64,000 bases of DNA from Prevotella sp. (lineage in GTDB: Bacteria; Bacteroidota; Bacteroidia; Bacteroidales; Bacteroidaceae), in NCBI GenBank assembly GCA_016291085.1, contig JAEEVW010000013.1, forward strand, positions 22,410-86,409, given 5' to 3'. Numbering within the stretch: position 1 is the stretch's first letter; every line of letters starts with the position of its first letter. The notes beneath the pieces are model-generated. The model searched no databases. It saw only the letters and a list, made by a program, of their open reading frames with translations, and was not told the origin of the DNA. A program made the translations under genes and the position numbers. This document shows positions 32,802 to 42,757 of this stretch, piece after piece.

Positions 32802-35639
32802 ATGAATCGAAAATCGTTTTTGTTACTGGCATTATTGCTGATGTTACCCGCTGTTTTGCGGGCGGCAATAGCTGATATGAAGTTCCGACGGCTGGATGCC
32901 CGCGACGGACTGTCGAACACGCAGGCTAACTGCATTCTTCGCGACAGCAGGGGACTGGTGTGGATAGGTACGTCGTTCGGGTTGAACCGCTATGACGGCT
33001 ATCGCATCAAGACTTATTACTCGAACGCCAACGACTCGACGACCATGTCGATGAACTATGTGGACGACGTGATGGAGGACGGCGAGGGCAGGCTGTGGGT
33101 GAGACACAGCGTGGAATACTCGATTTTCGACCCCCGGACGGAGACGTTCGACCGTCATCCTGAGCGCTGGCTGCATGCCAGGGGTATCCGAGGGGCCATA
33201 GAACGCATCTACATCGACCGTTACAAGAATTTCTGGGTGAAGACGTACGACGAGGGTTTCTGGTTTCTGAACGACCAGACGGGCCGGGTGCGCCGTTTCG
33301 GCTTCGGCAACGGTCCTCAGGAGTTTAATGCAGACATCGGTGTCAGTGGCATGACGGAGTGCGGCAACAGCCTGATTGTCATCTCGAACAATGGTGACAT
33401 GGTGTGCTTCAACACCCAACGGGTATGGATATCGTGGAAGAGCCATACGCTGCGGCGCATGGGTGCGGAACAGGATGCCGGATACAGCCTGACCGTCGAC
33501 GGCCAAAAGAATCTCTGGGTGATGGTGGAAGGTCGTTGCCATGTGTGGCTCCGACGTGCCGGGCGATGGGTGGACTCTGCCACTGAAGCCCTGCGATGTC
33601 TGGGTGTGACGGGGATACCTGACGGGACGAAAATATGGGGGATTACCGTCGATAAGTACCAGCAGCTGTGGCTGGCTACGGATCATCAGGGCGTCTATGT
33701 GGTGAACCTGCAGGATTGCACGCTGAGACAGTTCCAGAACGTGAAGAACGACGAGACCTCGATCTCGGACAATACCCTGCGCAAAATCTATCGCGACCAG
33801 CTGGACCGCATGTGGATAGCCACGTATATGAATGGTGTCAATTACTACGCTGAGAATCTGTTCCGTTTCCGGAATGTGGCAGCAGGCAACATCAACACCG
33901 TCTGTGTGGACAAGGAGGGCAACTACTGGCTGGGCTCGAACGACAGGGGCATCATCCGCTACGTGCCGGCAACGGGCGAGGAGACCGTGTTTGACAAGGC
34001 ACAAACCGGACTGGCCTCGGATATCATTGTGAGCAGTCTGACGGCCACGGACGGCGTGCTGTGGTTTGGCAGCTACGAGGGCGGACTGACGCAGTATAAG
34101 GACGGTCGGTTCCGTGCTTTCAGGGCTACGGACAAGCCTGGCGGACTAGTCCACAACAGCATATGGGCACTCTGTGAAGACCCTTGGGGCAACATTTGGA
34201 TTGGTACGCTGGGAGCAGGACTCCAATGCATGGACCGCAAGACGGAAGCCTTTACGACGCTGGACAGCAAGTCGGGGCTGGCCAGCAACTACATCTCGTC
34301 GATACAACTGGCAGGCGACGGCCGTCTGTTGGTGGCGCATACGGAATTCTATTCGCTGGTAAACCCCAGGACGATGGAGATAGAAAACCGCCGTATTGAA
34401 GCCCAGCACAGCGACATGCCGCTGACACCGGCTTCGTGCCAGGTGATGGAGGACTCGCGCAGTCTGGTGTGGCAATGTACGGCCTCGGGAGTCACCATTC
34501 AGGATCCGAAGGGGCAGCGCAACTATTTCCTTGGAGCAGAGTGGGGACTGTATGGTGCTGCCAACGGCATCGTGGAGGACCATCGCCAGAACGTCTGGGT
34601 TGTCACTCAAAACGGTCTGTCGCGCATCATTCCCCAGCAGCACGACGACGGGACGTGGACTTTCGTGGTGCGCAGCTTCAACAATCGCGACGGCTTGCAG
34701 GATGCCCCCTTCAACCAGCGTTCGGCCATTGTGGCTCCTGACGGGAAGATTCTGATAGGAGGCTATGAGGGTGTCGACATCATCAACATCAAGGACATGG
34801 ATGTGGCGCGAAACGAAGAAAAGCCGATCATCAGTGGTGTGAAGGTGATGGACGGGGCAGGGCAGACCGTTGCCGACCGCCTGGACCTGGACTGCGACGA
34901 GAACCATTTTACTATTCAGCTGGCGTCGAACAGTGGCGAGGTGCACAATCGCAGCCGCTTCGCCTACAGGCTGAAGGGACTGAACGACCAGTGGATCTAC
35001 ACGGAGGAAACCAATCCGAACGTGGTCTATACGGGACTGTCGTCGGGCAGCTATACGTTTTGTGTCCGCATGCTGAACGACGACGGGTCGCTGGGCAATG
35101 AGGAATGCACGCTGGCTATCAGCATCGCAGCACCCTGGTATCGCTCGTGGTGGATGTGGCTGGTGTATCTGACCCTCATTGCCGTCGCCTTCTATTATCG
35201 GAAGCCGGTGTACCAGCGCGTGAAGGATTTGCAGGAACTGTTCCGTAAGGTGATGGAATACAGTAGGAGGGGAAAGCTGAAACCGCAGATCAAGGAGGTG
35301 GAGATTACCAACCTGGACGAGAAGCTGGTGCGCGACGCCACGAATTACGTGGAGGAGAACCTGGGCAATTCAGACCTCAGCGTGGAGACGATGGCCGAGG
35401 CGCTGGCCATGTCGCGTGTCCATCTGTATAAGCGTCTGACGGCTGTCACCGACCTCACTCCCTCGGAGTTTATCCGCCAGATACGTCTGCGACATGCCGA
35501 GCAACTGCTGAGGAAGAGTCAGATGACGGTGGCGGAGGTGGCTTACAAGGTTGGTTTTAACAATCCTCGATACTTCTCGAAATACTTTAAGGAGATGTAT
35601 GGAATGATGCCTTCAGAGTATAAAAACAGCCTGGGATAA
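32802..35639 (+). CDS. Membrane-spanning propeller/AraC regulator lacking kinase and receiver
   Basis: A 945-residue regulator. After a signal peptide (ending LRAA), repeats with LVWIGTSFGLNRYDG, LWLATDHQGVYVV and NIWIGTLGAGLQC form the two periplasmic propellers of hybrid two-component systems. A Y_Y_Y domain follows (RFAYRLKGLNDQWIYTEE), then one membrane helix at about 781-799. The cytoplasmic part is only a coiled linker and an AraC-type double HTH (SVETMAEALAMSRVHLYKRL; VAEVAYKVGFNNPRYFSKYF). HisKA, HATPase and receiver domains found in hybrid systems are absent. Glycan binding outside would have to signal mechanically to DNA, like a one-component sensor. Confidence 0.92.
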   Translation: MNRKSFLLLALLLMLPAVLRAAIADMKFRRLDARDGLSNTQANCILRDSRGLVWIGTSFGLNRYDGYRIKTYYSNANDSTTMSMNYVDDVMEDGEGRLWVRHSVEYSIFDPRTETFDRHPERWLHARGIRGAIERIYIDRYKNFWVKTYDEGFWFLNDQTGRVRRFGFGNGPQEFNADIGVSGMTECGNSLIVISNNGDMVCFNTQRVWISWKSHTLRRMGAEQDAGYSLTVDGQKNLWVMVEGRCHVWLRRAGRWVDSATEALRCLGVTGIPDGTKIWGITVDKYQQLWLATDHQGVYVVNLQDCTLRQFQNVKNDETSISDNTLRKIYRDQLDRMWIATYMNGVNYYAENLFRFRNVAAGNINTVCVDKEGNYWLGSNDRGIIRYVPATGEETVFDKAQTGLASDIIVSSLTATDGVLWFGSYEGGLTQYKDGRFRAFRATDKPGGLVHNSIWALCEDPWGNIWIGTLGAGLQCMDRKTEAFTTLDSKSGLASNYISSIQLAGDGRLLVAHTEFYSLVNPRTMEIENRRIEAQHSDMPLTPASCQVMEDSRSLVWQCTASGVTIQDPKGQRNYFLGAEWGLYGAANGIVEDHRQNVWVVTQNGLSRIIPQQHDDGTWTFVVRSFNNRDGLQDAPFNQRSAIVAPDGKILIGGYEGVDIINIKDMDVARNEEKPIISGVKVMDGAGQTVADRLDLDCDENHFTIQLASNSGEVHNRSRFAYRLKGLNDQWIYTEETNPNVVYTGLSSGSYTFCVRMLNDDGSLGNEECTLAISIAAPWYRSWWMWLVYLTLIAVAFYYRKPVYQRVKDLQELFRKVMEYSRRGKLKPQIKEVEITNLDEKLVRDATNYVEENLGNSDLSVETMAEALAMSRVHLYKRLTAVTDLTPSEFIRQIRLRHAEQLLRKSQMTVAEVAYKVGFNNPRYFSKYFKEMYGMMPSEYKNSLG

Positions 35640-35666
35640 CAAAATATACCCCTTTTGTTAACATTT

Positions 35667-35705
35667 TGTGCATCGGCATAACAAATGCACACGCAGAACG
35701 TGCAT
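35667..35705. promoter_or_regulatory. Candidate regulator half-sites upstream of susC
   Basis: TGTGCAT (35667-35673), ATGCACA (35685-35691) and GTGCAT (35700-35705) form an inverted pair plus a direct copy, 32-70 bases upstream of the -7 box. This spacing suits an AraC-type activator site. It is an inference from pattern only. Confidence 0.4.
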
Positions 35706-35736
35706 AAAAGAGCCGTGCAGGTTAGGATTTATTGTA

Positions 35737-35744
35737 TAATTTTG
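35737..35744 (+). promoter_or_regulatory. Promoter -7 box of the susC/susD operon
   Basis: TAATTTTG is an exact TAnnTTTG match, about 96 bases upstream of the susC start. No good -33 TTTG is visible, as expected for an activator-dependent promoter. Confidence 0.6.
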
Positions 35745-35840
35745 CATCGTGAAAAAATCGCATGGTGCGGTTTGGCTACTAACGATTGCTGACATCTTTT
35801 ACATAATATATAATAATTCTAACCAAACAAATGTTAAGCT

Positions 35841-38800
35841 ATGAGTAAAAAGTCTCTAAAGTTTGTTGCGCTCGTCGTGGCTATGCTCACGATGCAGGCA
35901 ATGGGAATCGGGTCTGCTCTTAGTGCCAAGATTGTTACCGGTAAGGTCGTGTCGTCAACCGACAACGAACCGCTGATTGGTGCCACCGTCCAGGTGGAAG
36001 GCACCAGCACTGGTACCATCACCGACATGGAAGGTGATTTCAATATCGAGGCCAACACAGGGCAGACGCTGGTAGTGTCTTACATCGGCTACATCACCCA
36101 GAAGGTGAAGGTAGATGGTGCAAGCAATTACAACATCACGCTGGACGAAGACCGCGCTTCGCTGGACGAAGTGGTGGTCATCGGTTATGGTGTTCAGAAG
36201 AAGAAACTGGTTACAGGTGCCACTGTTCAGGTAAAGGGTGAGGATATCGCCAAGCTGAACACCACGAACCCGTTGCAGGCCATGCAGGGTCAGACGCCTG
36301 GTATGACCATCATCTCTGAGTCCGGTCAGCCTGGTGAGGGCCTGAAGGTGAACATCCGCGGTCTGGGTACCACGGGTAACAGCGGTCCTCTATATATTAT
36401 AGATGGTGTACGTGGCGATATCGCTACGGTGAATCCTGCCGACATCGAGAGCATCGACGTGCTGAAGGATGCAGCATCGGCAGCTATCTACGGTTCTCAG
36501 TCGGCCAATGGCGTCGTGCTGGTGACTACCAAGAACGGTAAGGAGGGTCGCGCAGTAGTAAGCTTCGACGGCTACTGGGGCTGGCAGAGTGCACCGCGTA
36601 AGGTGGAGATGCTGAATGCCAAGCAGTATATGACCATCATGGACGAGCAGAATATCAACTCGGATGGTGCAGCCTACGACTGGTATGCCATGAATGCCGA
36701 CGGATCGATGAAGTATGCCAGCATTTTCGACAAGGACGGCAACCTTTACGATACGGACTGGGTAGACCAGATGTTCAAGGACAACGCCCAGACCTATAGT
36801 GCCAATCTCAGCATCAGTGGTGGTGGCCAGAAGGGCAACTATGTGATGTCGCTGGGTTATATGAACCAGGAAGGTATTGTGGGAGGCAAGGATGTGTCGA
36901 ACTATTCGCGCTACAATTTCCGTGTCAACTCCGAGTATCAGGTCATCGACAAGTTCCTGAAGGTGGGCGAGCAGGTGTCGTTCATCTATTATAAGAAGAA
37001 CGGCATCGGCGTGGGCAACGCCTATAACAATACGCTGCGTGCAGCCTTCGGTACGTCGCCGCTGAGCCCTGTATACAGCGATAACGGCCGTTACGGCAGT
37101 CCCTACAATGACACCACCGATAGCGACTGGCTGAACTCTGACGGCAACCCCTATGGTGTGATGATGACCACCAATAACAACAAGACGCAGAACATGACCA
37201 TCACGGCCAATGCCTTTGCTGAGTTTGAGTTCATCAAGAACCTGAAGTTCCGTTCTACGCTGGGTGTGAAGTACGACTCGAACAACTACCGTTCGTTCTC
37301 ACCCCTGTATCACTTCTCTATCTATAGCTATCAGGACACGCGTACGGGTGTGTCGCAGAGTGCCAGCGATGGCTTTGGTATTACATGGACCAACACATTA
37401 AACTATCAATTCGATATCAAGGAGCATCACTTTGATGCCATGATAGGTTATGAAACCTATCGCACCGAGGGTCAGAGCATCTATGGCAGTAACGGTTCGC
37501 TGCGTGATGGTTTCGACACATGGAGCTACGCCTATCTGAGCAATGGTACGGCGATGAACAAGGAAGAAGGCCTCTCCGTCAGCGGTTCACCCTGGGACGA
37601 GGAACGCATGGTCAGCTACTTCGCCCGTCTGGGATGGAACTGGAAGGAGACCTATCTGCTGAATGCCACCGTTCGTCGCGACGGTTCCAGCCGTTTTGCC
37701 AAGGGACACCGCTTCGGTACGTTCCCCTCTGTTTCTGCCGGTTGGGTACTGACCAACGAGAAATTCATGGAGCCTGTTACCAAGGTGATGGACTACTTCA
37801 AGCTGCGTGTCAGCTGGGGTCAGGTGGGTAACCAGAACATCGGTAACTACATGTATCTGGCTCCGATGGCCTTCAACAACTACTATTACAACTTCGGTAC
37901 CACGCTGGGCAGCGATGCCGACCAGTGGGGCGCCGTTCCCACACGTCTGGGTAACGAGGACATCACCTGGGAGACATCAGAGCAGTTCGACGCTGGCTTC
38001 GACGCCCGTTTCCTGAACCAGCGCCTGAATGTCAATTTCGACTTCTACATCAAGACCACCAAGGACTGGCTCGTTCAGCCTCCCGTGCTGGCCACTGTGG
38101 GTACGGGTGCTCCGTATATCAATGGCGGTGACGTGAAGAACACGGGTGTGGAGCTGGCCCTGTCGTGGAACGACCGTATCGGCAAGGATTTCCGTTACAA
38201 TGTCAACGTCAATGGTGCCTATAACAAGAACAAGGTGGGTAACATCCCCAATGAGGACGGAATCATCCACGGTGCTACGGGCTCGGTGCTCTACGACAAC
38301 TCCGGTGAATTCTATCGTGCATCGAACGGCGAGCCCATCGGTTATTTCTGGGGCTATAAGACAGCCGGTATCTTCCAGAACCAGCAGGAAATCAATAACT
38401 GGATAGCTGCCGGCAACGGTGTGCTGCAGGACGATGTGAAGCCTGGCGATGTGAAGTACTACGACATCAACCACGACGGCGTCATCGACGAGCACGACAA
38501 GGTGAACCTGGGTAATGGTATGCCCGACTTCACCTATGGCTTCTCGCTGGGCTTCGACTGGAAGGGCTTCGACTTCTCGTTGCAGGCTAATGGTCAGGCT
38601 GGCAACAAGATTGTGCAGAGTCTGCGCAACCATGCCAGTGTCAAGGCCAACTACACCACAGCCATTCTTGGCCGTTGGACAGGTGAGGGTACCAGCAACA
38701 CACTGCCCCGTGTGACCAACACCAACGTCAACTGGCAGTTCTCGGATCTCTTTATCCAGGACGGCGACTTCCTGCGTATTTCCAACATCACGCTGGGCTA

Positions 38801-39002
38801 CGACTTCTCCAAGTTGCTCCATTGCAAATACATCTCGCAGTGCCGCCTCTATGCTCAGGTACAGAATGCCTTCACCTTTACCAAGTACGACGGCATGGAT
38901 CCTGAAATCGGTTATGGTAACTCCGGCTGGGTGGCAGGTATCGACTATGGTTACTACCCACGTCCCCGTACCTTCCTTTTCGGTGTTAACTTGAAGTTCT
39001 AA
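35841..39002 (+). CDS. SusC-like TonB-dependent outer-membrane transporter
   Basis: A 1053-residue protein: signal peptide, then a carboxypeptidase-regulatory-like domain (GKVVSSTDNEPLIGATVQVE), a TonB-box/plug start (LDEVVVIGYGVQKKKLVTGA), the plug motif NIRGLGTTGNSGPLYIIDG and DVLKDAASAAIYGSQSANGV. A 22-stranded barrel ends in FLFGVNLKF with the terminal aromatic residue needed for outer-membrane insertion. It imports oligosaccharides using TonB energy, in complex with the SusD-like lipoprotein encoded 21 bases downstream. Confidence 0.97.
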   Translation: MSKKSLKFVALVVAMLTMQAMGIGSALSAKIVTGKVVSSTDNEPLIGATVQVEGTSTGTITDMEGDFNIEANTGQTLVVSYIGYITQKVKVDGASNYNITLDEDRASLDEVVVIGYGVQKKKLVTGATVQVKGEDIAKLNTTNPLQAMQGQTPGMTIISESGQPGEGLKVNIRGLGTTGNSGPLYIIDGVRGDIATVNPADIESIDVLKDAASAAIYGSQSANGVVLVTTKNGKEGRAVVSFDGYWGWQSAPRKVEMLNAKQYMTIMDEQNINSDGAAYDWYAMNADGSMKYASIFDKDGNLYDTDWVDQMFKDNAQTYSANLSISGGGQKGNYVMSLGYMNQEGIVGGKDVSNYSRYNFRVNSEYQVIDKFLKVGEQVSFIYYKKNGIGVGNAYNNTLRAAFGTSPLSPVYSDNGRYGSPYNDTTDSDWLNSDGNPYGVMMTTNNNKTQNMTITANAFAEFEFIKNLKFRSTLGVKYDSNNYRSFSPLYHFSIYSYQDTRTGVSQSASDGFGITWTNTLNYQFDIKEHHFDAMIGYETYRTEGQSIYGSNGSLRDGFDTWSYAYLSNGTAMNKEEGLSVSGSPWDEERMVSYFARLGWNWKETYLLNATVRRDGSSRFAKGHRFGTFPSVSAGWVLTNEKFMEPVTKVMDYFKLRVSWGQVGNQNIGNYMYLAPMAFNNYYYNFGTTLGSDADQWGAVPTRLGNEDITWETSEQFDAGFDARFLNQRLNVNFDFYIKTTKDWLVQPPVLATVGTGAPYINGGDVKNTGVELALSWNDRIGKDFRYNVNVNGAYNKNKVGNIPNEDGIIHGATGSVLYDNSGEFYRASNGEPIGYFWGYKTAGIFQNQQEINNWIAAGNGVLQDDVKPGDVKYYDINHDGVIDEHDKVNLGNGMPDFTYGFSLGFDWKGFDFSLQANGQAGNKIVQSLRNHASVKANYTTAILGRWTGEGTSNTLPRVTNTNVNWQFSDLFIQDGDFLRISNITLGYDFSKLLHCKYISQCRLYAQVQNAFTFTKYDGMDPEIGYGNSGWVAGIDYGYYPRPRTFLFGVNLKF

Positions 39003-39023
39003 TATATCAAGATGATTACGAAT

Positions 39024-40739
39024 ATGAAAACAAAGATATTATCTATAGCCGCCCTGGGTCTGATGTCGCTGACGCTGACCTCTTGTGGCGAGGATTTCCT
39101 GGAGGTCTCTTCCAAGACAGAAGGTACAACGGGAAACTTTTACAGCAACGAAGCCGCTGTGTCGCGCGCCCTCATCGGATGCTACGATGGTTGGCAGCGT
39201 ACGGTGTCCAACGGACCGACCTTTGCCTTCCACTATCTTGCCGAGCTCCTGAGCGACGAGTGCTTTGGCGGTACGGGTAATGCCGATGCCCGCAACTCGG
39301 CCGTGGTCGACCGCTTTGACATGGGCGAGGACAATTCGCAGCAGAACCTGCACAATACGCTGTGGGAGAGCTACTATGCTGCCATCTACCGTGTGAACGA
39401 ACTCATTGCACGTTCGGAGCGTATCGCCTGGTCCAGCGAGAAAGTTCATGGCCAGCTCATTGGCGAGGCCCGTGCTATGCGTGGTATCCTGTATTTCGAC
39501 CTAGTGCGTATCTTCGAGAACGTTCCCCTGCTCACCGTGCCTTCAACGGAGAATGTCCCTCAGGCTGCCCCTGACGAAGTGTACAAAGTAATTTTCGAGG
39601 ATCTGAAGTATGCGGCAGAGAACATTCCCGCTGATGCCTATCCCAAGGCCTCCTCATCGACCAACGACGGACGCATCACCTGCTATGCTGCCAAAGCCAT
39701 GATGGCTCGCGCGTACCTGTTTTATACTGGTGTCTATGGCAAGGAACCCGAGGGTGTGACGAAGGCTGCGGTGCTTGCAGGCCTGGAGGATATTGTCAGC
39801 AGTGGCGAATACTCGCTGATTCCGCTATACAAGAATCTCTGGTATTGTGCCAGCACCACATGGACAGGCAGCGACCAGACTGGTTGGACCGAGGTGTCGA
39901 CCTACGCCGGTGAGGACAACGCCGAGAACATCCTGACCATGAAGTTCAACTATACCAGCGATTATAACGGCAATGCTGGCGGCAACAACGCCATCCAGAT
40001 GTTCTCCGTACGTGGCGGTACTTACAAGGCTCCCTACGGACAAGGGTGGGGTGGTGCCACGGTGCCCAAGACGTTCGTAGAGTCCTATCCTGCCGGAGAC
40101 CAGCGTCGCGAGGCATCGGTCATCGACCTGACTGCCGAGGGTATTGCCTCGATGTCGAACTATGTCGACAAGGCCATTCCCGACCAGCGTGAATATACTG
40201 GCTACTTCAACAAGAAATACACGGCCCGCTCCGGTTATCACAAGAGCGAGAGCGACGGCTCGTGGACGCTGACCCACTATTGGGACGGTTTGATGGCTGG
40301 CGACTTCCAGATTTCGCAGCCTATCGGCTACACACTCATCCGCTATGCCGACGTGCTGCTGATGGCTGCCGAACTGGGCAGTGCCAACGGTCGCACATAT
40401 CTTAATCAGGTACACAACCGTGCCTATGCTACTGAGAACGGGGATGGCAGCATCACGACGCCTAACATACAACTGGAACTCTCCAAGGAGAATATCATGG
40501 AGGAGCGTCGCCTGGAGTTTGCCTTCGAGGGTATCCGCTATTGGGACCTGCTTCGTCAGGGCGTCGACGTGGCTGCCAAAGCTATCGTGGCTTCTGGCGA
40601 GACGGTGCTGAATGGTGGCATCGAGGGTGTTGTCAGCTACAAGGCTAAAAACATCACCGATAAGCGTGGCTTCCAGCAGATTCCTCAGACACAGATTACA
40701 CTGTCGAACGGTGTTCTGAAGCAGAATGCGGGATGGTGA
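39024..40739 (+). CDS. SusD/RagB-like surface glycan-binding lipoprotein
   Basis: A 571-residue lipoprotein (lipobox LTLTSCGE; start taken at the ATG that begins MKTKILSIAAL). It has the SusD alpha-helical core with TPR-like helices (YYAAIYRVNELIARSE; IGEARAMRGILYFDLVRIFENVP) and the C-terminal VLLMAAELGSANGRTYLNQV and EERRLEFAFEGIRYWDLLRQG, which are family signatures. It forms the lid over the SusC barrel and hands substrate to it. Confidence 0.96.
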   Translation: MKTKILSIAALGLMSLTLTSCGEDFLEVSSKTEGTTGNFYSNEAAVSRALIGCYDGWQRTVSNGPTFAFHYLAELLSDECFGGTGNADARNSAVVDRFDMGEDNSQQNLHNTLWESYYAAIYRVNELIARSERIAWSSEKVHGQLIGEARAMRGILYFDLVRIFENVPLLTVPSTENVPQAAPDEVYKVIFEDLKYAAENIPADAYPKASSSTNDGRITCYAAKAMMARAYLFYTGVYGKEPEGVTKAAVLAGLEDIVSSGEYSLIPLYKNLWYCASTTWTGSDQTGWTEVSTYAGEDNAENILTMKFNYTSDYNGNAGGNNAIQMFSVRGGTYKAPYGQGWGGATVPKTFVESYPAGDQRREASVIDLTAEGIASMSNYVDKAIPDQREYTGYFNKKYTARSGYHKSESDGSWTLTHYWDGLMAGDFQISQPIGYTLIRYADVLLMAAELGSANGRTYLNQVHNRAYATENGDGSITTPNIQLELSKENIMEERRLEFAFEGIRYWDLLRQGVDVAAKAIVASGETVLNGGIEGVVSYKAKNITDKRGFQQIPQTQITLSNGVLKQNAGW

Positions 40740-40740
40740 G

Positions 40741-40799
40741 GAAGTTAAGAAGTTAAAGAAGTTAAAGAAGTTAACGAAGTTAAAGAAGTTATAGAAATT
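40741..40799 (+). repeat. GTTAAAGAA short tandem spacer
   Basis: Six or more imperfect copies of GTTAAAGAA fill the 60-base gap between susD and the next gene. Confidence 0.85.
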
Positions 40800-42713
40800 A
40801 TGAAGAAAACTATATATCTGTTTGCCGCTGCCTTGTTCGCGCTGGGTGCCTGTACGCCTGACAGTCATAGTCTGGACGCTCCCTCGCTGCAGTCGGCAGA
40901 CCTGACGCATGGCTCAGCATTCTCTGTGTCGGTAGATGAACAGAACACCGTATCGCTGAAGAGTCTGCTCGACAAGAGCTACAACTGCTACTGGGTGCAT
41001 CCCAACGGACGTGCCCAGGGACCTGAAGCCTCGTTGCAACTGCCCTTTGCCGGCACTTACGAGGTGACCTTTGGTGTCGATACCCGCGGGGGCGTGGTCT
41101 ATGGTGCCCCCTATCAGTTCCAGATTACGACCAACAACATGTCGCTGCTGGCTGATCCTCTCTACACCTATCTGACTGGTGGTGTGGGCAGCACGAAGCG
41201 CTGGGTGCCCTGCGACAAGGACTATGGCGTAGGCCAGTGTACGGCACCCGTCATGTATTGTAATCCTAACGACGTGCTCAACGATGGGTCGGGCGATACC
41301 AATATCGGCATCAACCACATGAAGCCCAACTGGGACCCGGGGTATCAGTCGTGGCTCATTCCCGCCGACGATGCCTACATGGACTCGTATATGGAATTCA
41401 CGCTTGACGATGTTAATGGCTGTAGCATCACTGAATACCGTGGTGAGGCTGGTAGCAAGGGTGCCAGCACCGGCACAACATCTACAGGCAAGTGGACGCT
41501 GAATGTGAGCGACAAGAACCACCCCACACTGTCGTTCAGCGATGCCTATGCCATGCATAACGTCGGGTTCAACGAGGTGTGCTCGAACTATACCAGCAAC
41601 ATTGTCATTACCGAGCTGACACCTTATTTCCTCCAGCTGGCTACCATGCGTACCAACAGCGAGGGTGCGTGGTGGATCGTCTGGAACTTCATTGCTGCCG
41701 ACGTGCAGAACGGCACCGTGCAGATTCCTTCTGGTGAGGTGAACTATCTGAATCCCACGACACCTGTACTTCCAGAGGTGGCCGACCTCGAGACGAAGCT
41801 CTTCACCACCGATATCAACGGTGTCGAGTTCACGGGGGCCGAGATGACTTACCTGATCAGTGATGAGGCTGCCTACGACTGGATGTGGTGGAATGGCGGC
41901 GCAAGTGCCTGGGAGAGTGTCGTTAAGGGCAACTACGGTACTAACTGGGCACCGAAGTGGGACAGCGACGCCATTGCCGAAAATGAACTTACACTGACCC
42001 GTAAGGGCGCTTACACTTACGGAGACCTCAGTGGCAGCTACACCATCACGGATGGCAAGATTGTCTTCGACAAGCCCGTCACACTCTTCACCGTGACTGG
42101 CGACGACCGTACCATCGCCTTGACTGGTCAGGAGTGGACCGTCTTCAAGTGCGACCCGGGTTCCGAGGTCATTCTCGGTGTTCCTGCAGGCAAGGATGCT
42201 GGCGGCAACGTCAACAGCTATCTGGTGACTACGCTGACCTACAAGGCTGTGGGTGGTGGCGAGACGGGACCAGTCAGCGTGCCCTTCGACCCGGCAAAGG
42301 TCAACAACTACATCGAGGCCGACAAGTACTTCCGCTGTCAGCTCTACAATCCGTGGGGTGGCGGCAACGATGCCTTCGACCCGGCCAACGTGAAGCTGAA
42401 GAAGAACCAGAAGATCAATGTCACCCTGCGTCTCTCGGGCTTCACCTTCGAACAGCCCGCCAAGATGGTGCTGTGCTGCAATCGCGGTGAGGAGCAGAGC
42501 TGGGAGACCGACTGCTACAACTACTCGCGTGCCATCACGGTTAACGGCGACGGCGTCTATACCATTTCGTGGACCAACGACACGGGTTCTACCGTGAAGT
42601 GGGACGACGGTACGTCGGCACTCACCATGACCATGCAGTATGTGGGCTATGCCACATTGGCTGACGATGACTATGCCTCACATTGTACCGTTGAGAGCAT
42701 CACGATAGAGTAA
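40800..42713 (+). CDS. PUL surface lipoprotein (SusE/F-position glycan-binding protein)
   Basis: A 637-residue lipoprotein (LFALGACTPD). The N-terminal 60 residues look Ig/PKD-like (YNCYWVHPNGRAQGPEASLQ, GTYEVTFGVDTRGGVVYG). A large aromatic-rich beta region follows (WVPCDKDYGVGQCTAPVMYC; WWIVWNFIAADV). The last 150 residues look like a carbohydrate-binding jelly-roll (YFRCQLYNPWGGGNDAFDP). Its position after susD is that of a surface glycan-binding protein, and the surface-exposed tryptophans fit. No enzyme motif is visible. Confidence 0.8.
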   Translation: MKKTIYLFAAALFALGACTPDSHSLDAPSLQSADLTHGSAFSVSVDEQNTVSLKSLLDKSYNCYWVHPNGRAQGPEASLQLPFAGTYEVTFGVDTRGGVVYGAPYQFQITTNNMSLLADPLYTYLTGGVGSTKRWVPCDKDYGVGQCTAPVMYCNPNDVLNDGSGDTNIGINHMKPNWDPGYQSWLIPADDAYMDSYMEFTLDDVNGCSITEYRGEAGSKGASTGTTSTGKWTLNVSDKNHPTLSFSDAYAMHNVGFNEVCSNYTSNIVITELTPYFLQLATMRTNSEGAWWIVWNFIAADVQNGTVQIPSGEVNYLNPTTPVLPEVADLETKLFTTDINGVEFTGAEMTYLISDEAAYDWMWWNGGASAWESVVKGNYGTNWAPKWDSDAIAENELTLTRKGAYTYGDLSGSYTITDGKIVFDKPVTLFTVTGDDRTIALTGQEWTVFKCDPGSEVILGVPAGKDAGGNVNSYLVTTLTYKAVGGGETGPVSVPFDPAKVNNYIEADKYFRCQLYNPWGGGNDAFDPANVKLKKNQKINVTLRLSGFTFEQPAKMVLCCNRGEEQSWETDCYNYSRAITVNGDGVYTISWTNDTGSTVKWDDGTSALTMTMQYVGYATLADDDYASHCTVESITIE

Positions 42714-42757
42714 GTGAAAAGTGATAAGTGATAAGTGAAACTTGAAACATGAAACAT
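42714..42757 (+). repeat. GATAAGTG/GAAACATGAAAC spacer
   Basis: The gap carries GATAAGTG copies followed by CTTGAAACATGAAACAT. The most upstream ATG of the next gene is part of this repeat, so I start that gene at the next ATG, at 42758. Confidence 0.8.
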
